NCBI GenBank assembly: GCA_038206385.1
Contig: JBBRAW010000001.1
Span: 58,770 to 122,769, forward strand
From: JANXSD01 sp038206385
GTDB lineage: Bacteria; Bacteroidota; Bacteroidia; AKYH767-A; OLB10
Length of the DNA: 64,000 bases
Direction of reading: 5' to 3'
Part shown: piece by piece, positions 1-11,900 of the stretch
How positions within the stretch are numbered: position 1 is the stretch's first letter
Layout of the letters: the number at the start of each line of letters is the position of its first letter
Notes under the pieces: generated by a model
Database searches by the model: none
Told to the model about the DNA's origin: nothing
Seen by the model: the letters and a program-made list of their open reading frames with translations, nothing else
Position numbers and translations under genes: made by a program

Positions 1-545
1 AAAATTCCAACAATCCAATCACGCCAAGAGAATGGTCGTAAAATAATTATCCCTAATGCATAGATGAAAAATAATACTACTGCTGGTAAATAGAATAATG
101 AAGCTATCGCTAATAAAAAGCAGCTATTAAAATCCAACGAAAGTGGTGATGGATTTTTGTACAACATAAAAATTTTATCCAATGCAAAAATTAAAATAGT
201 ATTTACTATCAGTAATGGATGAAACCATAAGAATGGAGGAAGTAATGAAACAATGATTATATAAATGAGTGCTGGTAACCACGATGCGCGATACAATACT
301 TCATGCTTATTCAACACATAATTAAAATGAATTGCTTGCGTACTTATCAATAGCCAACCTAAAATAGCAAAGGAAAATGCTGGCATCCCTTTCATCAAAT
401 ACAATAGCAAATCATAGAGAGGCATTCCATTGGGTTCCACCAACCGAAAATGGAGATTCCAAGAAATCATCCACATAATTATTGCGACGATACCTAAGAT
501 TGCCAGCGCAAAGGGCTGTGTAGTTTTGAAGAGGCGAATGATCAT
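1..545 (-). CDS. DUF6427-like integral membrane protein (C-terminus cut by window edge)
   Basis: The minus-strand frame is open from an ATG at 545 to the window edge, giving about 181 codons with no stop. The translation starts MIIRLFKTTQPFALAILG and is almost wholly hydrophobic, with five or more likely membrane segments and short basic linkers. Composition and position, divergent from a tiny membrane protein at 616, match the DUF6427 family of Bacteroidota, which often sits beside DUF6341. No catalytic motif is visible and the family has no established function. The family name is recognition from memory and context, not a search result. The 3' end lies outside the window. Confidence 0.6.
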   Translation of the reverse strand, partial: MIIRLFKTTQPFALAILGIVAIIMWMISWNLHFRLVEPNGMPLYDLLLYLMKGMPAFSFAILGWLLISTQAIHFNYVLNKHEVLYRASWLPALIYIIIVSLLPPFLWFHPLLIVNTILIFALDKIFMLYKNPSPLSLDFNSCFLLAIASLFYLPAVVLFFIYALGIIILRPFSWRDWIVGI

Positions 546-562
546 ATATTACCCGGAATTTT

Positions 563-596
563 TTGATTTATCTTTCCGGAAAAAGAATTAACTTTG
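563..596 (+). promoter_or_regulatory. Bacteroidota-type promoter for the 616 gene
   Basis: TTG at 563-565 and a perfect -7 box TAACTTTG (consensus TAnnTTTG) at 589-596 are separated by 23 bases. The ATG at 616 follows 19 bases after the box, leaving a very short leader. No strong Shine-Dalgarno sequence is seen. Confidence 0.5.
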
Positions 597-615
597 TGCA
601 AAATTAAATCAAATT

Positions 616-801
616 ATGGACGCGGTCTGGTACGGAATTGCACATGTTGCACAATCGATGTTTAAATTTCTTCCGCCAATTGGCGCACTAACAAACTGGT
701 TCTTCGGACTTTCTATCACTGTTGGAGTAATTTATTGGCTTTGGTACGATGCAAAAGTTCGTCGTGGGGGTGATAATTTCATGGCAAATAAAGGCAAATA
801 A
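616..801 (+). CDS. Small single-pass membrane protein, DUF6341-like
   Basis: This 61-residue protein has an amphipathic N-terminal half rich in aromatic residues, one membrane span (about residues 28-45, FFGLSITVGVIYWLWY) and a basic tail. It resembles the DUF6341 proteins that lie next to DUF6427 genes in Bacteroidota, and the divergent neighbour fits that pairing. It has its own good promoter and a strong terminator just downstream, so it is a real monocistronic gene despite its size. Function is unknown. Confidence 0.6.
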   Translation: MDAVWYGIAHVAQSMFKFLPPIGALTNWFFGLSITVGVIYWLWYDAKVRRGGDNFMANKGK

Positions 802-851
802 AACCAATTGTATATTTAGCTAGGTTACTATATTCATTACCTGTTTTCATA

Positions 852-887
852 AAAAAACGCGGTTCTTTTCGAAGAACCGCGTTTTTA
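852..887. terminator. Bidirectional intrinsic terminator
   Basis: A perfect 10-bp stem (858-867 with 872-881) closes on a TTCG tetraloop and is flanked by A5 and T5 that extend the pairing. It sits between the converging ends of the 616 gene and porZ and works in both orientations. Confidence 0.9.
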
Positions 888-904
888 TCTTTCAGCTATT
901 CTTC

Positions 905-3208
905 TCAATGAATCATTGTGAGCTTTGTTAGGCAACTATTAGTTCCAGCAGCATCCGATGAAAAAACAATATAAACCCCTGATTGTACTCTTTGGCCATT
1001 CAGATTCGTACCATTCCAAATTGCCTGAGCACCCAACGACTTTGCTTGATACACGAGGTTTCCAGAAACATCCGTAATTTTTATAATCCCATTTGGAACC
1101 AATCCCTTAATAGCAATTGGACCAGTATACTCATGCTTCACAGGATTCGGATAAACAACCAAATCGGTACATCCTGTTCCACCTTCAATTGCTGTTCCTT
1201 GATAACTAATCAACCCTTTATCAGTACCAATATAAACCTCTCCCGATTTACCTTCAATATTTATTGATGAAATAGTATTTGAAAATAATGGTGAATTATC
1301 AGATGTGAAATGACTAATCTCTGTCTGACCATCAGCAGAAAATAAAAATAATCCTCCGCTCTCAGTACCAATCCATTTCTGATTGGCGGCATCAACAGCG
1401 ATGGCAGTAACCGTTTCCGTTTCTAATAAATATTGATAGGTATTATCTTGCTTTATCAAAATTTGTTGAGCGGTTGTACTCGGCGGATAGATCAAATAAA
1501 TACCCTTTTCAGTGCCTGCCCAAATAACACCGTCGAGATCAATTGTCATTGTTCTAACACGGTTAGATGCAAAATCAATAATTGCCATTTGATCATCACT
1601 TGGATCGTCAATCGTATTTCGATCATCATAAGCAAGAATTCCTTCCTTACCACCAATATTTTCGAAAAGAATTACCCATTTAATTCCATTATTATCGATG
1701 ATCAAATCTCCAGTTTTTGAATTCGTAATTAAGCCAGGCATATTAAAAGCTTTCCATGTACCATCATTTTTCAAAACGTTTAATACGGTATTTACTCCCG
1801 CATTTGCACACCATAAATTTCCTTCGCTATCATAAGCAATGCCATGCACTTTCACCTGACCAGGATTTCCAAATTGAACTTTCAATGTGCTATTCGTTTC
1901 GCGATAAACATGTAGAGGAACACCATTTTTAAATTCAAGTAATCCTGCTCCACCTGATGATAAAAAAACATGATTCTTATCCGAATTGTCAATTGCCACA
2001 GCCATGATATCAAACAATCCATATTGATAAAACATCTGTTGCTGCAATCCAGTATATCCATCATAAGTCACCCAATCTTTTCCATCAAAAGATGAAAAAC
2101 CATTGTACAAATATTGATTATCCCATCCTCTATTTCGTGGGCCATGCGTAGCCCAAAGTTGTCCATTTATTGTTCGCATCATACTAAACTGCGTAGAGTT
2201 TGGGCCATCAGGAATAATAGAATCGTAAGCAGTTTCTGAAATTTTTAATAAACCTTTTTTATTATCAGCAGCCCAAATTAATCCTGTATTATCTTTAAGT
2301 GCATATTTAAGATTTCCATTCGGAATAAATCCTCCGTCAATGTAACGATTACGTGTTAATGATGCATCATATTTACTGATAGAATAATCATTGGTGATCA
2401 ACAATTCATTATCAGAAACGACGATATTGTTATTACGATTAGTATTCGAAATATTTCCCGCTGGTGCACCCCAACTACCATTATAAACCATGAGTGTATC
2501 CGTTGAATTTCGTCGAGAATAATTTACAACTAATTCATTATTAAAATTAACAAGTAAATTAAAATCTCCTTTATCACCCGTATCATCTAAAATCTTTGTC
2601 CAGTTGTTGTAGTTGGATAAATTCGGATCATTAATTCCTCCACGATAAACACCATCTTCTGTTGCAGCATAAATATAATTATTGTCAACTGCGATTTGAA
2701 AAATATTGATGCTTGATCCATTTGGTCCAATGAAATATGTATCCTTTACTTCGTTCTTTTCTAAATCTAAAACAACAATTCCAAAACCACATGCAAGAAA
2801 TGCATATTTCCCCGATATAAAAATTGTGTTGATGGTTTTATTTCCAGGAACATTTTTTCTTTTTATATCAGAAAGATTTAATACCTGATCATCATCATAT
2901 AACAAATCAATATTTGCATCGGCATAACCAATAATTAAAACATGACGAGTTGGATTATACGTAATCGTACTTATTCCAAAATCATTAAGTCCATTTAATT
3001 TTGAAAATCGTTGAATACTATTGTCATCCTTTGAAAAAGAAAAAAGACCATCATCGGTAGCACAAAAAATACGTTTCATTCCATCAGCAAGTGTGCGTGC
3101 ATGTAAATAAGGAAGATGTTCGCGCCAACTTCCTAACTTGAATGGCTGAGCATTAATTGTGGTGGCGATGAGCAAGCCAAGAAAAAATAAGTAGAGTCGT
3201 TTAAGCAT
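905..3208 (-). CDS. porZ: PorZ-like T9SS surface protein (beta-propellers plus C-terminal sorting domain)
   Basis: This 767-residue protein has a signal peptide ending near ATTINAQ, then a conserved start around WREHLPY. Repeated beta-propeller blades of the two-component-regulator type follow (for example FCATDDGLFSFS, YAATEDGVYRGG, WIGTESGGLFLF). The C-terminus from about residue 685 (VVYPNPVKHEY to the end) is a T9SS type A sorting domain. PorZ is the family member that combines about 770 residues, two propellers and its own sorting domain; in Porphyromonas it takes part in attaching anionic LPS to T9SS cargo. It is transcribed alone, convergent with the 616 gene and divergent from aspS. 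A generic propeller/T9SS cargo is the alternative, but length and N-terminal motif favour PorZ. Confidence 0.8.
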   Translation of the reverse strand: MLKRLYLFFLGLLIATTINAQPFKLGSWREHLPYLHARTLADGMKRIFCATDDGLFSFSKDDNSIQRFSKLNGLNDFGISTITYNPTRHVLIIGYADANIDLLYDDDQVLNLSDIKRKNVPGNKTINTIFISGKYAFLACGFGIVVLDLEKNEVKDTYFIGPNGSSINIFQIAVDNNYIYAATEDGVYRGGINDPNLSNYNNWTKILDDTGDKGDFNLLVNFNNELVVNYSRRNSTDTLMVYNGSWGAPAGNISNTNRNNNIVVSDNELLITNDYSISKYDASLTRNRYIDGGFIPNGNLKYALKDNTGLIWAADNKKGLLKISETAYDSIIPDGPNSTQFSMMRTINGQLWATHGPRNRGWDNQYLYNGFSSFDGKDWVTYDGYTGLQQQMFYQYGLFDIMAVAIDNSDKNHVFLSSGGAGLLEFKNGVPLHVYRETNSTLKVQFGNPGQVKVHGIAYDSEGNLWCANAGVNTVLNVLKNDGTWKAFNMPGLITNSKTGDLIIDNNGIKWVILFENIGGKEGILAYDDRNTIDDPSDDQMAIIDFASNRVRTMTIDLDGVIWAGTEKGIYLIYPPSTTAQQILIKQDNTYQYLLETETVTAIAVDAANQKWIGTESGGLFLFSADGQTEISHFTSDNSPLFSNTISSINIEGKSGEVYIGTDKGLISYQGTAIEGGTGCTDLVVYPNPVKHEYTGPIAIKGLVPNGIIKITDVSGNLVYQAKSLGAQAIWNGTNLNGQRVQSGVYIVFSSDAAGTNSCLTKLTMIH

Positions 3209-3469
3209 AAGAAATGTAGGTAAGGCAAAAATGTAAACAGTATTAATCTGTATTTATTGCCAACGGATAAAATTAGCGAAAATTATGCGTTGTGTTTAAT
3301 AGAGATTTTCGATCTGCGCTAATTCTAGGAAATCATTCCCTCGAAAACGATTGAAATGGCGACGGTTAAGCGAATTTTTAAAACATAACTTTTCAATAAC
3401 GAATACCCATCTATTCTGTGCCATATTTCGTTTTCATAAGTTACCTTCGTAGCCGTTAAAAATTCGATT

Positions 3470-5221
3470 ATGTTGCGTTCAAATACCTGTGGTGAATTAA
3501 CTATTTCAAATGTTGGATCAGAAGTCATTCTTTGCGGATGGGTTCAGCGCTCACGTGATTTAGGTGGGATGACTTTTATTGATCTTCGCGACCGCTATGG
3601 TCTTACTCAATTGGTTTTTAATATGGAAGTAAATTCCATTTTGTGTTTGGAAGCCAGGAAGTTGGGACGAGAATTTGTTCTAAAAATTGAAGGTAAAGTA
3701 GCGGAACGAAGCAACAAAAATTTAAAGATGCCAACGGGTGAAATTGAAATTCTCGTTGATAAATTAGTAATCCTGAATACATCCTTAACGCCACCTTTTA
3801 CCATTGAAGAGCAAACAGATGGCGGTGATGATATCCGAATGAAATATCGGTACCTTGATTTACGCAGGTCTACCGTTAGAGCGAATCTAGAATTACGTCA
3901 TCGTATCGCTATCGAAACAAGAAATTACCTTGACCGTGAACGATTTTTAGAGGTGGAAACTCCTGTCTTAATAAAGTCGACACCCGAAGGAGCTCGTGAT
4001 TTTGTGGTGCCATCGCGCATGAATCAAGGTCAGTTTTATGCTCTACCACAGTCGCCACAAACATTTAAACAGCTGCTCATGGTGGCAGGATTTGATCGCT
4101 ATTATCAGATTGTAAAATGCTTTCGTGATGAAGATCTTCGTGCCGATCGTCAGCCTGAATTTACACAAATAGACTGTGAAATGAGTTTCGTGGAACAAGA
4201 AGATATTTTGCAAACTTTTGAAGGTATGGTTCGTCATCTTTTCAAATCTGTAAAAGGTATTGAGATTCCTGAATTACCTCGTATGACTTACGCCGATGCC
4301 ATGAAAAATTATGGTTGCGATAAGCCTGATATTCGTTTCGGAATGAAGTTTATCGAGATGACAGATCTTGTGAAAGATAAAGGCTTTAAAGTTTTTGATG
4401 ATGCTAATATCGTTATCGGAATTAATGCAGAAGGATGCTCGGAATATACCCGCAAACAGCTTGATGAACTTACAGAATTTGTAAAGAAACCACAGATTGG
4501 CGCCAATGGATTGATCTATCTGAAATGCAATTTAGATGGTACGTTAAAGTCAAGCGTTGATAAATTTTATAGTGCGGAAGAACTCCAAAAATGGGCAAAT
4601 TTATTTGGCGCTAAAGAAGGAGATTTATTGCTTTTATTAGCTGGCGACACGCACAAAACACGCAACGCAATGAATGAGCTCCGCTTGGAAATGGGTTCTC
4701 GTTTAGGCTTACGTGATAAAAATAAATTTCAATGTTTATGGGTGGTGGATTTTCCATTACTTGAATTTGGCGTAGAGGCAAATAGATGGTTTGCGATGCA
4801 TCATCCTTTTACATCACCATTGCCCGAAGACTTACATCTTCTTGAAAGTAATCCTGGTGAAATACGCGCGAATGCTTACGATATGGTGATTAACGGTGTT
4901 GAAGTTGGTGGCGGTTCGATTCGCATTCATAATAAACAGTTACAGCAGCAAATGTTTGGCATCCTTGGCTTTACGCCTGAAGAAGCACAATATCAATTCG
5001 GATTTTTACTCAATGCATTTGAATACGGTGCTCCTCCACATGGTGGAATTGCTTTCGGATTAGATCGTCTTTGTTCGCTTTTTGGTGGTTCTGATAGCAT
5101 CCGAGATTTCATTGCTTTCCCTAAAAATAATAGCGGTCGTGATGTAATGATTGATGCCCCTTCTCTCATTCATGCCGAGCAATTGAAAGAATTAGGAATT
5201 GATTTGAAATCTCAGCAATAA
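3470..5221 (+). CDS. aspS: Aspartate--tRNA ligase
   Basis: This 583-residue class II aminoacyl-tRNA synthetase charges tRNA-Asp in the cytoplasm. The N-terminal OB-fold anticodon-binding domain (VILCGWVQRSRDLGG) is followed by motif 2 (FRDEDLRADRQPEFTQ), the bacterial GAD insertion in the middle, and motif 3 near the C-terminus (GGIAFGLDRLCSLFGG). Length is normal for bacterial AspRS. The ATG at 3470 is the natural start because MLRSNTCGEL is typical. The upstream TTACCTTCG at about 3440 is only a weak -7 candidate. Whether the enzyme is discriminating or charges both tRNA-Asp and tRNA-Asn cannot be told here. Confidence 0.97.
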   Translation: MLRSNTCGELTISNVGSEVILCGWVQRSRDLGGMTFIDLRDRYGLTQLVFNMEVNSILCLEARKLGREFVLKIEGKVAERSNKNLKMPTGEIEILVDKLVILNTSLTPPFTIEEQTDGGDDIRMKYRYLDLRRSTVRANLELRHRIAIETRNYLDRERFLEVETPVLIKSTPEGARDFVVPSRMNQGQFYALPQSPQTFKQLLMVAGFDRYYQIVKCFRDEDLRADRQPEFTQIDCEMSFVEQEDILQTFEGMVRHLFKSVKGIEIPELPRMTYADAMKNYGCDKPDIRFGMKFIEMTDLVKDKGFKVFDDANIVIGINAEGCSEYTRKQLDELTEFVKKPQIGANGLIYLKCNLDGTLKSSVDKFYSAEELQKWANLFGAKEGDLLLLLAGDTHKTRNAMNELRLEMGSRLGLRDKNKFQCLWVVDFPLLEFGVEANRWFAMHHPFTSPLPEDLHLLESNPGEIRANAYDMVINGVEVGGGSIRIHNKQLQQQMFGILGFTPEEAQYQFGFLLNAFEYGAPPHGGIAFGLDRLCSLFGGSDSIRDFIAFPKNNSGRDVMIDAPSLIHAEQLKELGIDLKSQQ

Positions 5222-5321
5222 TTATATTTAAAAAATGATTTTAACTGAAAATACAATTAACGCTTTTAGAATTAAAGATTAGTTATCTTCAAATTGCCAA
5301 ATTTTCAAATTGTTTATTTAT

Positions 5322-5329
5322 TTACTTTG
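5322..5329 (+). promoter_or_regulatory. Candidate -7 box immediately upstream of ruvA
   Basis: TTACTTTG matches TAnnTTTG at seven of eight positions and ends six bases before the ATG at 5336. If used, the ruvA mRNA would be nearly leaderless. It also argues against starting translation at the upstream TTG at 5294. Confidence 0.4.
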
Positions 5330-5335
5330 CGCAAT

Positions 5336-5923
5336 ATGTATGATTATTTTCAGGGAAATATCGCAAGTTTAAGTCCGACACAGGTTACTATTGATTGTCA
5401 AGGAGTGGGTTATCATTTACAGATTTCACTCTACACTTTTGCAGCCATCAAGGAGAAAAAGCAGGTTCGCCTCTACGCACATTTAGCTGTTCGTGAAGAT
5501 GCACATCTATTATTTGGCTTTGTTGATGAGGATGAACGCTTTATGTTTAGAGAATTGTTGAATGTTTCTGGCGTAGGAGCAACCACTGCCCGAATAATTT
5601 TATCATCTTTAAATCCGACAGAAGTAAGAAATGTAATTGCCGTAGCAGATATCGCAACACTCCAACGTGTAAAAGGAATAGGAGCTAAAACTGCACAAAG
5701 AATTGTGGTAGATCTTCAAGATCGTATGAAAAAAGGAGTAACAGCACCCATCACATTAGCTGCTGGAATACACAATACAGCACGTGAAGAAGCGTTAAGT
5801 GCACTATTAACTTTAGGATTTGCAAGAGCGAATGCCGATAAAGCCGTTCAACAAGCTTTAAAGAACTCTAATCCCGATTCCAACGTAGAAGATCTACTTA
5901 AAGTAGCGCTCTCTTACTTGTAA
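5336..5923 (+). CDS. ruvA: Holliday junction branch migration protein RuvA
   Basis: The protein has 195 residues from the ATG at 5336 (MYDYFQGNIASL). A longer frame opening at TTG 5294 adds 14 residues not found in the family. RuvA binds four-way DNA junctions and, with RuvB, drives branch migration. Visible parts are the N-terminal OB domain, two helix-hairpin-helix motifs (LNVSGVGATTARII and VKGIGAKTAQRIV) and the C-terminal RuvB-interacting domain (EEALSALLTLGFARANADKAV). It lies directly upstream of sprA, an arrangement common in Bacteroidota. Confidence 0.97.
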   Translation: MYDYFQGNIASLSPTQVTIDCQGVGYHLQISLYTFAAIKEKKQVRLYAHLAVREDAHLLFGFVDEDERFMFRELLNVSGVGATTARIILSSLNPTEVRNVIAVADIATLQRVKGIGAKTAQRIVVDLQDRMKKGVTAPITLAAGIHNTAREEALSALLTLGFARANADKAVQQALKNSNPDSNVEDLLKVALSYL

Positions 5924-5984
5924 TCAGTAAAATAAAAGAATAATCATTACCTCGAAAGGACGCTTCTAATCTAGCCTCCCTTTG

Positions 5985-8900
5985 ATGGTTTTGTCTTATT
6001 TTTATCCCCTTATAAATAATTTCAAACCGAACCATAACCCTTTGAAACATTTCCGATCATATACCCTTCTTGCCTTAGGTATATTCTCGCTTATCACTAT
6101 GGTGTGGGCGTCCGGACCAGGTCCTGTTCCTACTTCTGATTTGTCTTTTCGTCCTTACGAATCCGATGGTGATACTAGCAAGAGAGATACAGGTCAACTC
6201 CATTATCCCTTTCCTGATACGTATACCGATCCTTATAATTCAAGAAATCCAGATCGCCCGCTTTACCTCAGTAATCCCAGCAATATCAAAACGACGATCG
6301 AATACAATCCCGATGAACGTCAATATGAAATTGAGCAGAAAATAGGTAAAGAGTTTTTTAGGAATCCAAGCTACATGACTTTTGAAGAGTACAAAGAATC
6401 ACAATTCAAAAAGAGCACGCTTGACTATTGGAAACAAAAATCAAACGAAGAAAATATTACGCAGCGCAAAAATGGATTCTCGCCTAAACTTTATGTTGGT
6501 GGTGAAGCTTTCAATAGAATTTTCGGTGGTAACACTATTGATATTCGTCCGCAAGGATCTGCATCGCTAAGCTTCGGATTAAACTTTAGCAAATACGATA
6601 ACCCTACGCTTCCTGAAAAACAACGTAAGAATACGACGTTCGATTTCAAAGAAAAAATTCAGATGAATGTGATTGGTAATATCGGCGAAAAGCTGAAACT
6701 TACTACCAATTATAATACAGAAGCTAGTTTCGATTTCGAGAACCAAATTAAATTAGAATATACCGGTTACGAAGATGAAATCATCCAAAAAATAGAAGCA
6801 GGAAATGTGAGCTTGCCATTAAACACCACATTGATTCAAGGTAGTCAGAGTTTATTTGGATTGAAGACACAATTAAAATTCGGACGATTAACAGTAACGA
6901 GTTTACTCTCTCAACAGAAAGGAAAAAATTCCAACATCGAAGTAAAGGGCGGAGCAACAACAACAAATTTTGATATCTCAGCAGATCAGTATGAAGCAAA
7001 TAAACATTTCTTTATTGCAGATTATTTTAAGAATAATTATGATAATGCATTAAAAGATATTCCGTTTATTAATTCAGCAGTTAACATTACCAAGATTGAA
7101 GTTTGGATTACAAATAAAAATAATAGTACTGATAATACAAGAAGCATTTTAGCATTTTCAGATATTGGTGAGCCCAACTTTTTTAATACTACAGTTCCTA
7201 CTTTAATTTCTATAAATCTAGATCCAAAATACACAACGTATCCGAATGATTCTGCAAATACTTTATACAGCAATTTAAATGCGAATCCATTATTACGTGA
7301 TGTAAATACAGTACAAAATACCATTACTTCTATTCTTGGTATTAGTCCTTCACGTGATTATGAAGTGGTACAAAATTCACGAAGATTAAATCCAACGGAA
7401 TATACATTCAACTCCCGACTAGGATATGTTTCGCTTAATCAAGCATTGAATAGTAACGAAGTTTTAGCGGTTGCTTATGAATACACTGTAGGAAATAGTG
7501 TTTTTCGTGTTGGAGATCTTACCACATCAGGAATTGAACCTCCAAAAGTTCTTTACATGAAACTTTTAAAAGGTCGTGTTACGAATCCGAAACTTCCTAC
7601 ATGGGATTTGATGATGAAAAACATTTATGCATTAGGTGGATTTCAAATCGATAAAAAAGATTTTAAATTAAGTATTCTTTATTATAAAGTTGATACAACA
7701 GCAAATCGTGTAAACTATTTACCGGTTCCAAGTACAGAAACGCAAGTTTATGGAATTCCATTAATCCGACTTTTCAATCTTGATAAACTGAATTCAAATA
7801 ATGATGCGCGCCCAGATGGTGAATATGATTTTATTGAAGGTGTGACTATCAACAGTGCAAATGGTAGAATTATTTTTCCTGTACGAGAACCTTTCAGTAG
7901 TTATCTTCGAGGTAAATTATCTCCCGCACAAGGTGATATTTTTGCTTATGATGTGTTATATGATTCAACAAAAACTGTTGCATTACAAAGTCCGGAGAAA
8001 AATAAATTTAGTTTTAAAGGAAGTTATAGCAGTAAATTTGGTTCTGATATTCCATTGAATGCCATCAATATTCCTGAAGGATCAGTAAAGGTTACAGCAG
8101 GAGGTGTTCCTCTCGTTGAAAACGTACAATATACAGTAGATTATAATTTAGGTCGCGTAAAAATTATTGATCAAGGATTATTAAATTCTGGTACTGCAAT
8201 AAATATTTCGCTTGAAAGTAATTCACTTTTCAGCATCCAATCCAAAACATTATTCGGTAGTCGATTTGATTACGTTGTGAATAAAGATCTTGTTTTAGGT
8301 GGTACAATTATGCGATTGAATGAACGTCCGATTACACAGAAAGTAAATATTGGTGACGAGCCAATTGCGAATACAATTTGGGGTGTTGATGGAACATGGA
8401 GAACGCAATCACGTTGGCTTACAAAAATGATTGATAAGCTTCCCGGTATCTCTACAAAAGAACCTTCAAGCATTACACTTACTGGTGAATTTGCAAATAT
8501 TATTCCTGGTAACAGCAAGGCTATTGGCAAAACGGGCACTGCTTATATTGATGATTTTGAAGGGAGCCAATCTTCTATCGATTTAAAGAATACAGGATCA
8601 TGGATTTTAGCTTCTACTCCTTCACATATTTTTCCTGAGGGCGCATCAACAACGTTAAATTTAGATTACGGTTTCAATCGCGCTAAGCTCGCATGGTATG
8701 TTATTGATCCTTTATTTTATCGTCATCTATCAGGATTAACGCCAAGTAATATTACGGATGCCGAGTTAAGTGATGATCGTGTTCGACAAGTTAGAGAAAA
8801 TGAACTTTTTCCAAATAAACAAAATCCAAATAACCTTCAAAATTTACTTTCTATTTTCAACTTATCCTATTATCCAACGGAACGCGGACCTTATAATTAT

Positions 8901-11900
8901 GAAAGCAGCAGTCTAGGAACTGCAACTTCTGCTGGTATCGCTGGTGATGGATCCTTAAACAATCCTGCATCACGTTGGGGCGGTATTATGCGTAGAGTTG
9001 AAACGACAGATTTTGATGCCGCTAACGTTGAATTTATTCAGTTTTGGTTGATGGATCCTTTCCAAGCAAATCCACAAAATACTACTGGTGGAAAATTATA
9101 TTTCAACTTAGGAAATGTATCGGAAGATGTGTTGAAAGATGGTAAATTGGAATATGAAAATGGTTTGCCGATTACAGGAGATGTAACGCAAGCAAATCAA
9201 ACTATTTGGGGATACACTCCAAAAACACAGCCTCCAATTATTTATGCGTTCGATAACAATGCAAGCTCTCGTCAGTTTCAAGATGTTGGTTTTGATGGAT
9301 TGAAAAATGATCAAGAAGCAGCATTTTTTGCTGGGTACTTAAGTGATCTTAGCCAGAACGTAACTGGACAAGCATATCAAACAGCATTAACCGATGTTTC
9401 ATCAGATAATTATCATTACTACCGAGGTTCTGATTACGATGCAGCAAATGTTGGAATCCTCGGTCGTTATAAAAATTACAGTCAGCCTGATGGCAACTCA
9501 CCAACAGATGGTCAGTCGGCAGAATCGTATTCAACTGCGGCAACAACAACACCCGATTTTGAAGATGTAAATAGAGATTTTAATCAAGAAGGTACAGAGC
9601 AGTTTTATGAATATCGTGTAGACATTGATCCGAATAGAATGCAAGTAGGTACTAATTATATTGTTGATAAAATTGTTTCGCCAGTAACATTAGCAAATGG
9701 CGCTAAATCAACAATGACATGGTATCAATTTAAAATTCCTGTTCGCGAAATTGATGGTGCAACTGCTCAAAAAGTTGGAGGAATTGATGGATTCAATACC
9801 ATTAGTTTTATCAGAATGTTTATGACAGGATTTGATAATCCTATGGTATTACGTTTTGGAAAGTTAGAATTTTTACGCGGAGAGTGGAGAAAATATTCTT
9901 ACAATTTATTTAATCCAGTTGAATGTTTTGGATGTGGAAATGCAAATACTTCCTTCGACATCACTACAGTTAGTTTAGAAGAAAACGGAAGTAGAACACC
10001 AATAAATTATGTGATTCCTCCAGGTATTAACCGTGAGATAAATGCTAACTCTCAATCTTTACAACAATTAAATGAGCAATCATTATCGTTAAAAGTTTGT
10101 GGCTTAGAAGATGGCGATGCTCGTGCAGCTTACAAAACATTAAATTTAGATTTACGTTCGTACAAAAAAATAAAGATGTACATCCATGCAGAATCATCAA
10201 AATCCGATGATTTATTAGATGGTGATGTAACTGCCTTCATAAGGATGGGTACTGATTTTAAAGAGAATTATTATGAGTATGAAATCCCATTAAAAATTAC
10301 GAGATGGGGCGCTACTTCTGCTGATGACATTTGGCCATCTATTAATGATCTTGATCTCGACTTAGATAAATTTGTTTCATTAAAATTATCAAGAAATAAT
10401 GCACTTAATCATTCGGGTGGGACAGTAAGTATAACTGATATTTATTCGGAAACTGATGGTGATGGGAAAAACAAAATTTACATCAAAGGGAATCCAACAT
10501 TAAGTGATGTACGAACCATCATGATTGGAATTCGAAATCCTCATTTAGATCCAGCAAATCCCAACGGTGATGATGGTGAAACAAAGTGTGCAGAAGTATG
10601 GGTGAATGAATTGCGCTTAACAAATTTCGATAAAAAAGGTGGATGGGCGGCAACAGCAAGAGCAACAACAAAGCTTGCAGATATCGGTAACGTGTCGGTT
10701 GCAGGTACACATAAATCAATTGGATTTGGAACGCTTGAGCAAAAAGTTAGCGAACGACGAAAGAGTGATGAAACATCTTTTAATATAACATCATCACTTT
10801 ACTTAGGAAAATTTCTTCCTGCTAAAGCAGCCCTCGATATTCCTATGTATGTGAATTACGGAACTGTTGTAAGTAATCCTCAATATGATCCACTTGATCA
10901 AGACGTTTTATTTAAAAACGAATTAAATAATGCGGAGACAAAAGGCGATCGTAAAGAAATTAAAAAACGTTCGCAAGATTATACGCGAACAAAAAGTATC
11001 AACTTCACGAATGTGAAGAAGAATAGAGTTGGTAGCGGTAAACCAAAAATTTATGATATCGAAAACTTCAACTTAACGTATGGTTTCGAAGAGAGTTATC
11101 ATCGTGATATCAATATTGAATACGACGTTACCAGAACACATCGCGGAGCTTTAGGATACAATTACAATACGACACCTAAATATTTTACGCCACTTGCAAA
11201 AGTATCTGCATTGAAATCTAAATATCTGAAACTAGTTAAAGACTTTAACATAAATCTTATTCCTACGAGTTTAAATTTTCGCTATGATGTTGTACGTACG
11301 TATGGTGAAAAACTTTACCGTAGTCTTCCAGGATCAGAAGGTTCAATACGTGATACTTTCTTTAATAAGATTTTTGAAATGCATCGCTTATATGATTTCA
11401 AATACGACATCACTCGTTCTTTGAAATTTGATTTCAATGCAAACAATAATTCTATCGTTGATGAACCAGATGGAAGAATTGATACTAAGGGCGAACGTGA
11501 TTCTATTAAGGATAATATTTTCGGAAAGAATTTTGTGTTAGGAAGAAATAAGCAATACCAACATTCTGGAAATTTAAGTTATCAAGTTCCACTAAATAAA
11601 TTCCCGCTTACCGATTGGATTTCATTGAATGCGAAATACGGTTTTAATTATGGATGGAATGCTGGTCAGTATCTTTATGATCCATTACTTGGTCGATTTA
11701 GTACTGATAAACGTACTGGAAATACAATTCAGAATTCAAACACGAAACAACTGAATGGGAACTTCACATTCACAACGCTTTATAATAAAATTGCTTTCCT
11801 CAAAAAAATAAATTCACCGAAGCCACCTACTCCGCCAAAACCTAAACCTATAAAAGCAATCATTAACCCAAAAGCTCCGCAGGATACAACAGGAGGAAAG

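Noticed and set aside
5294..5335. Extended ruvA N-terminus from TTG
   Set aside because: Adds residues not found in RuvA and lies on a candidate promoter; ATG 5336 fits the family.
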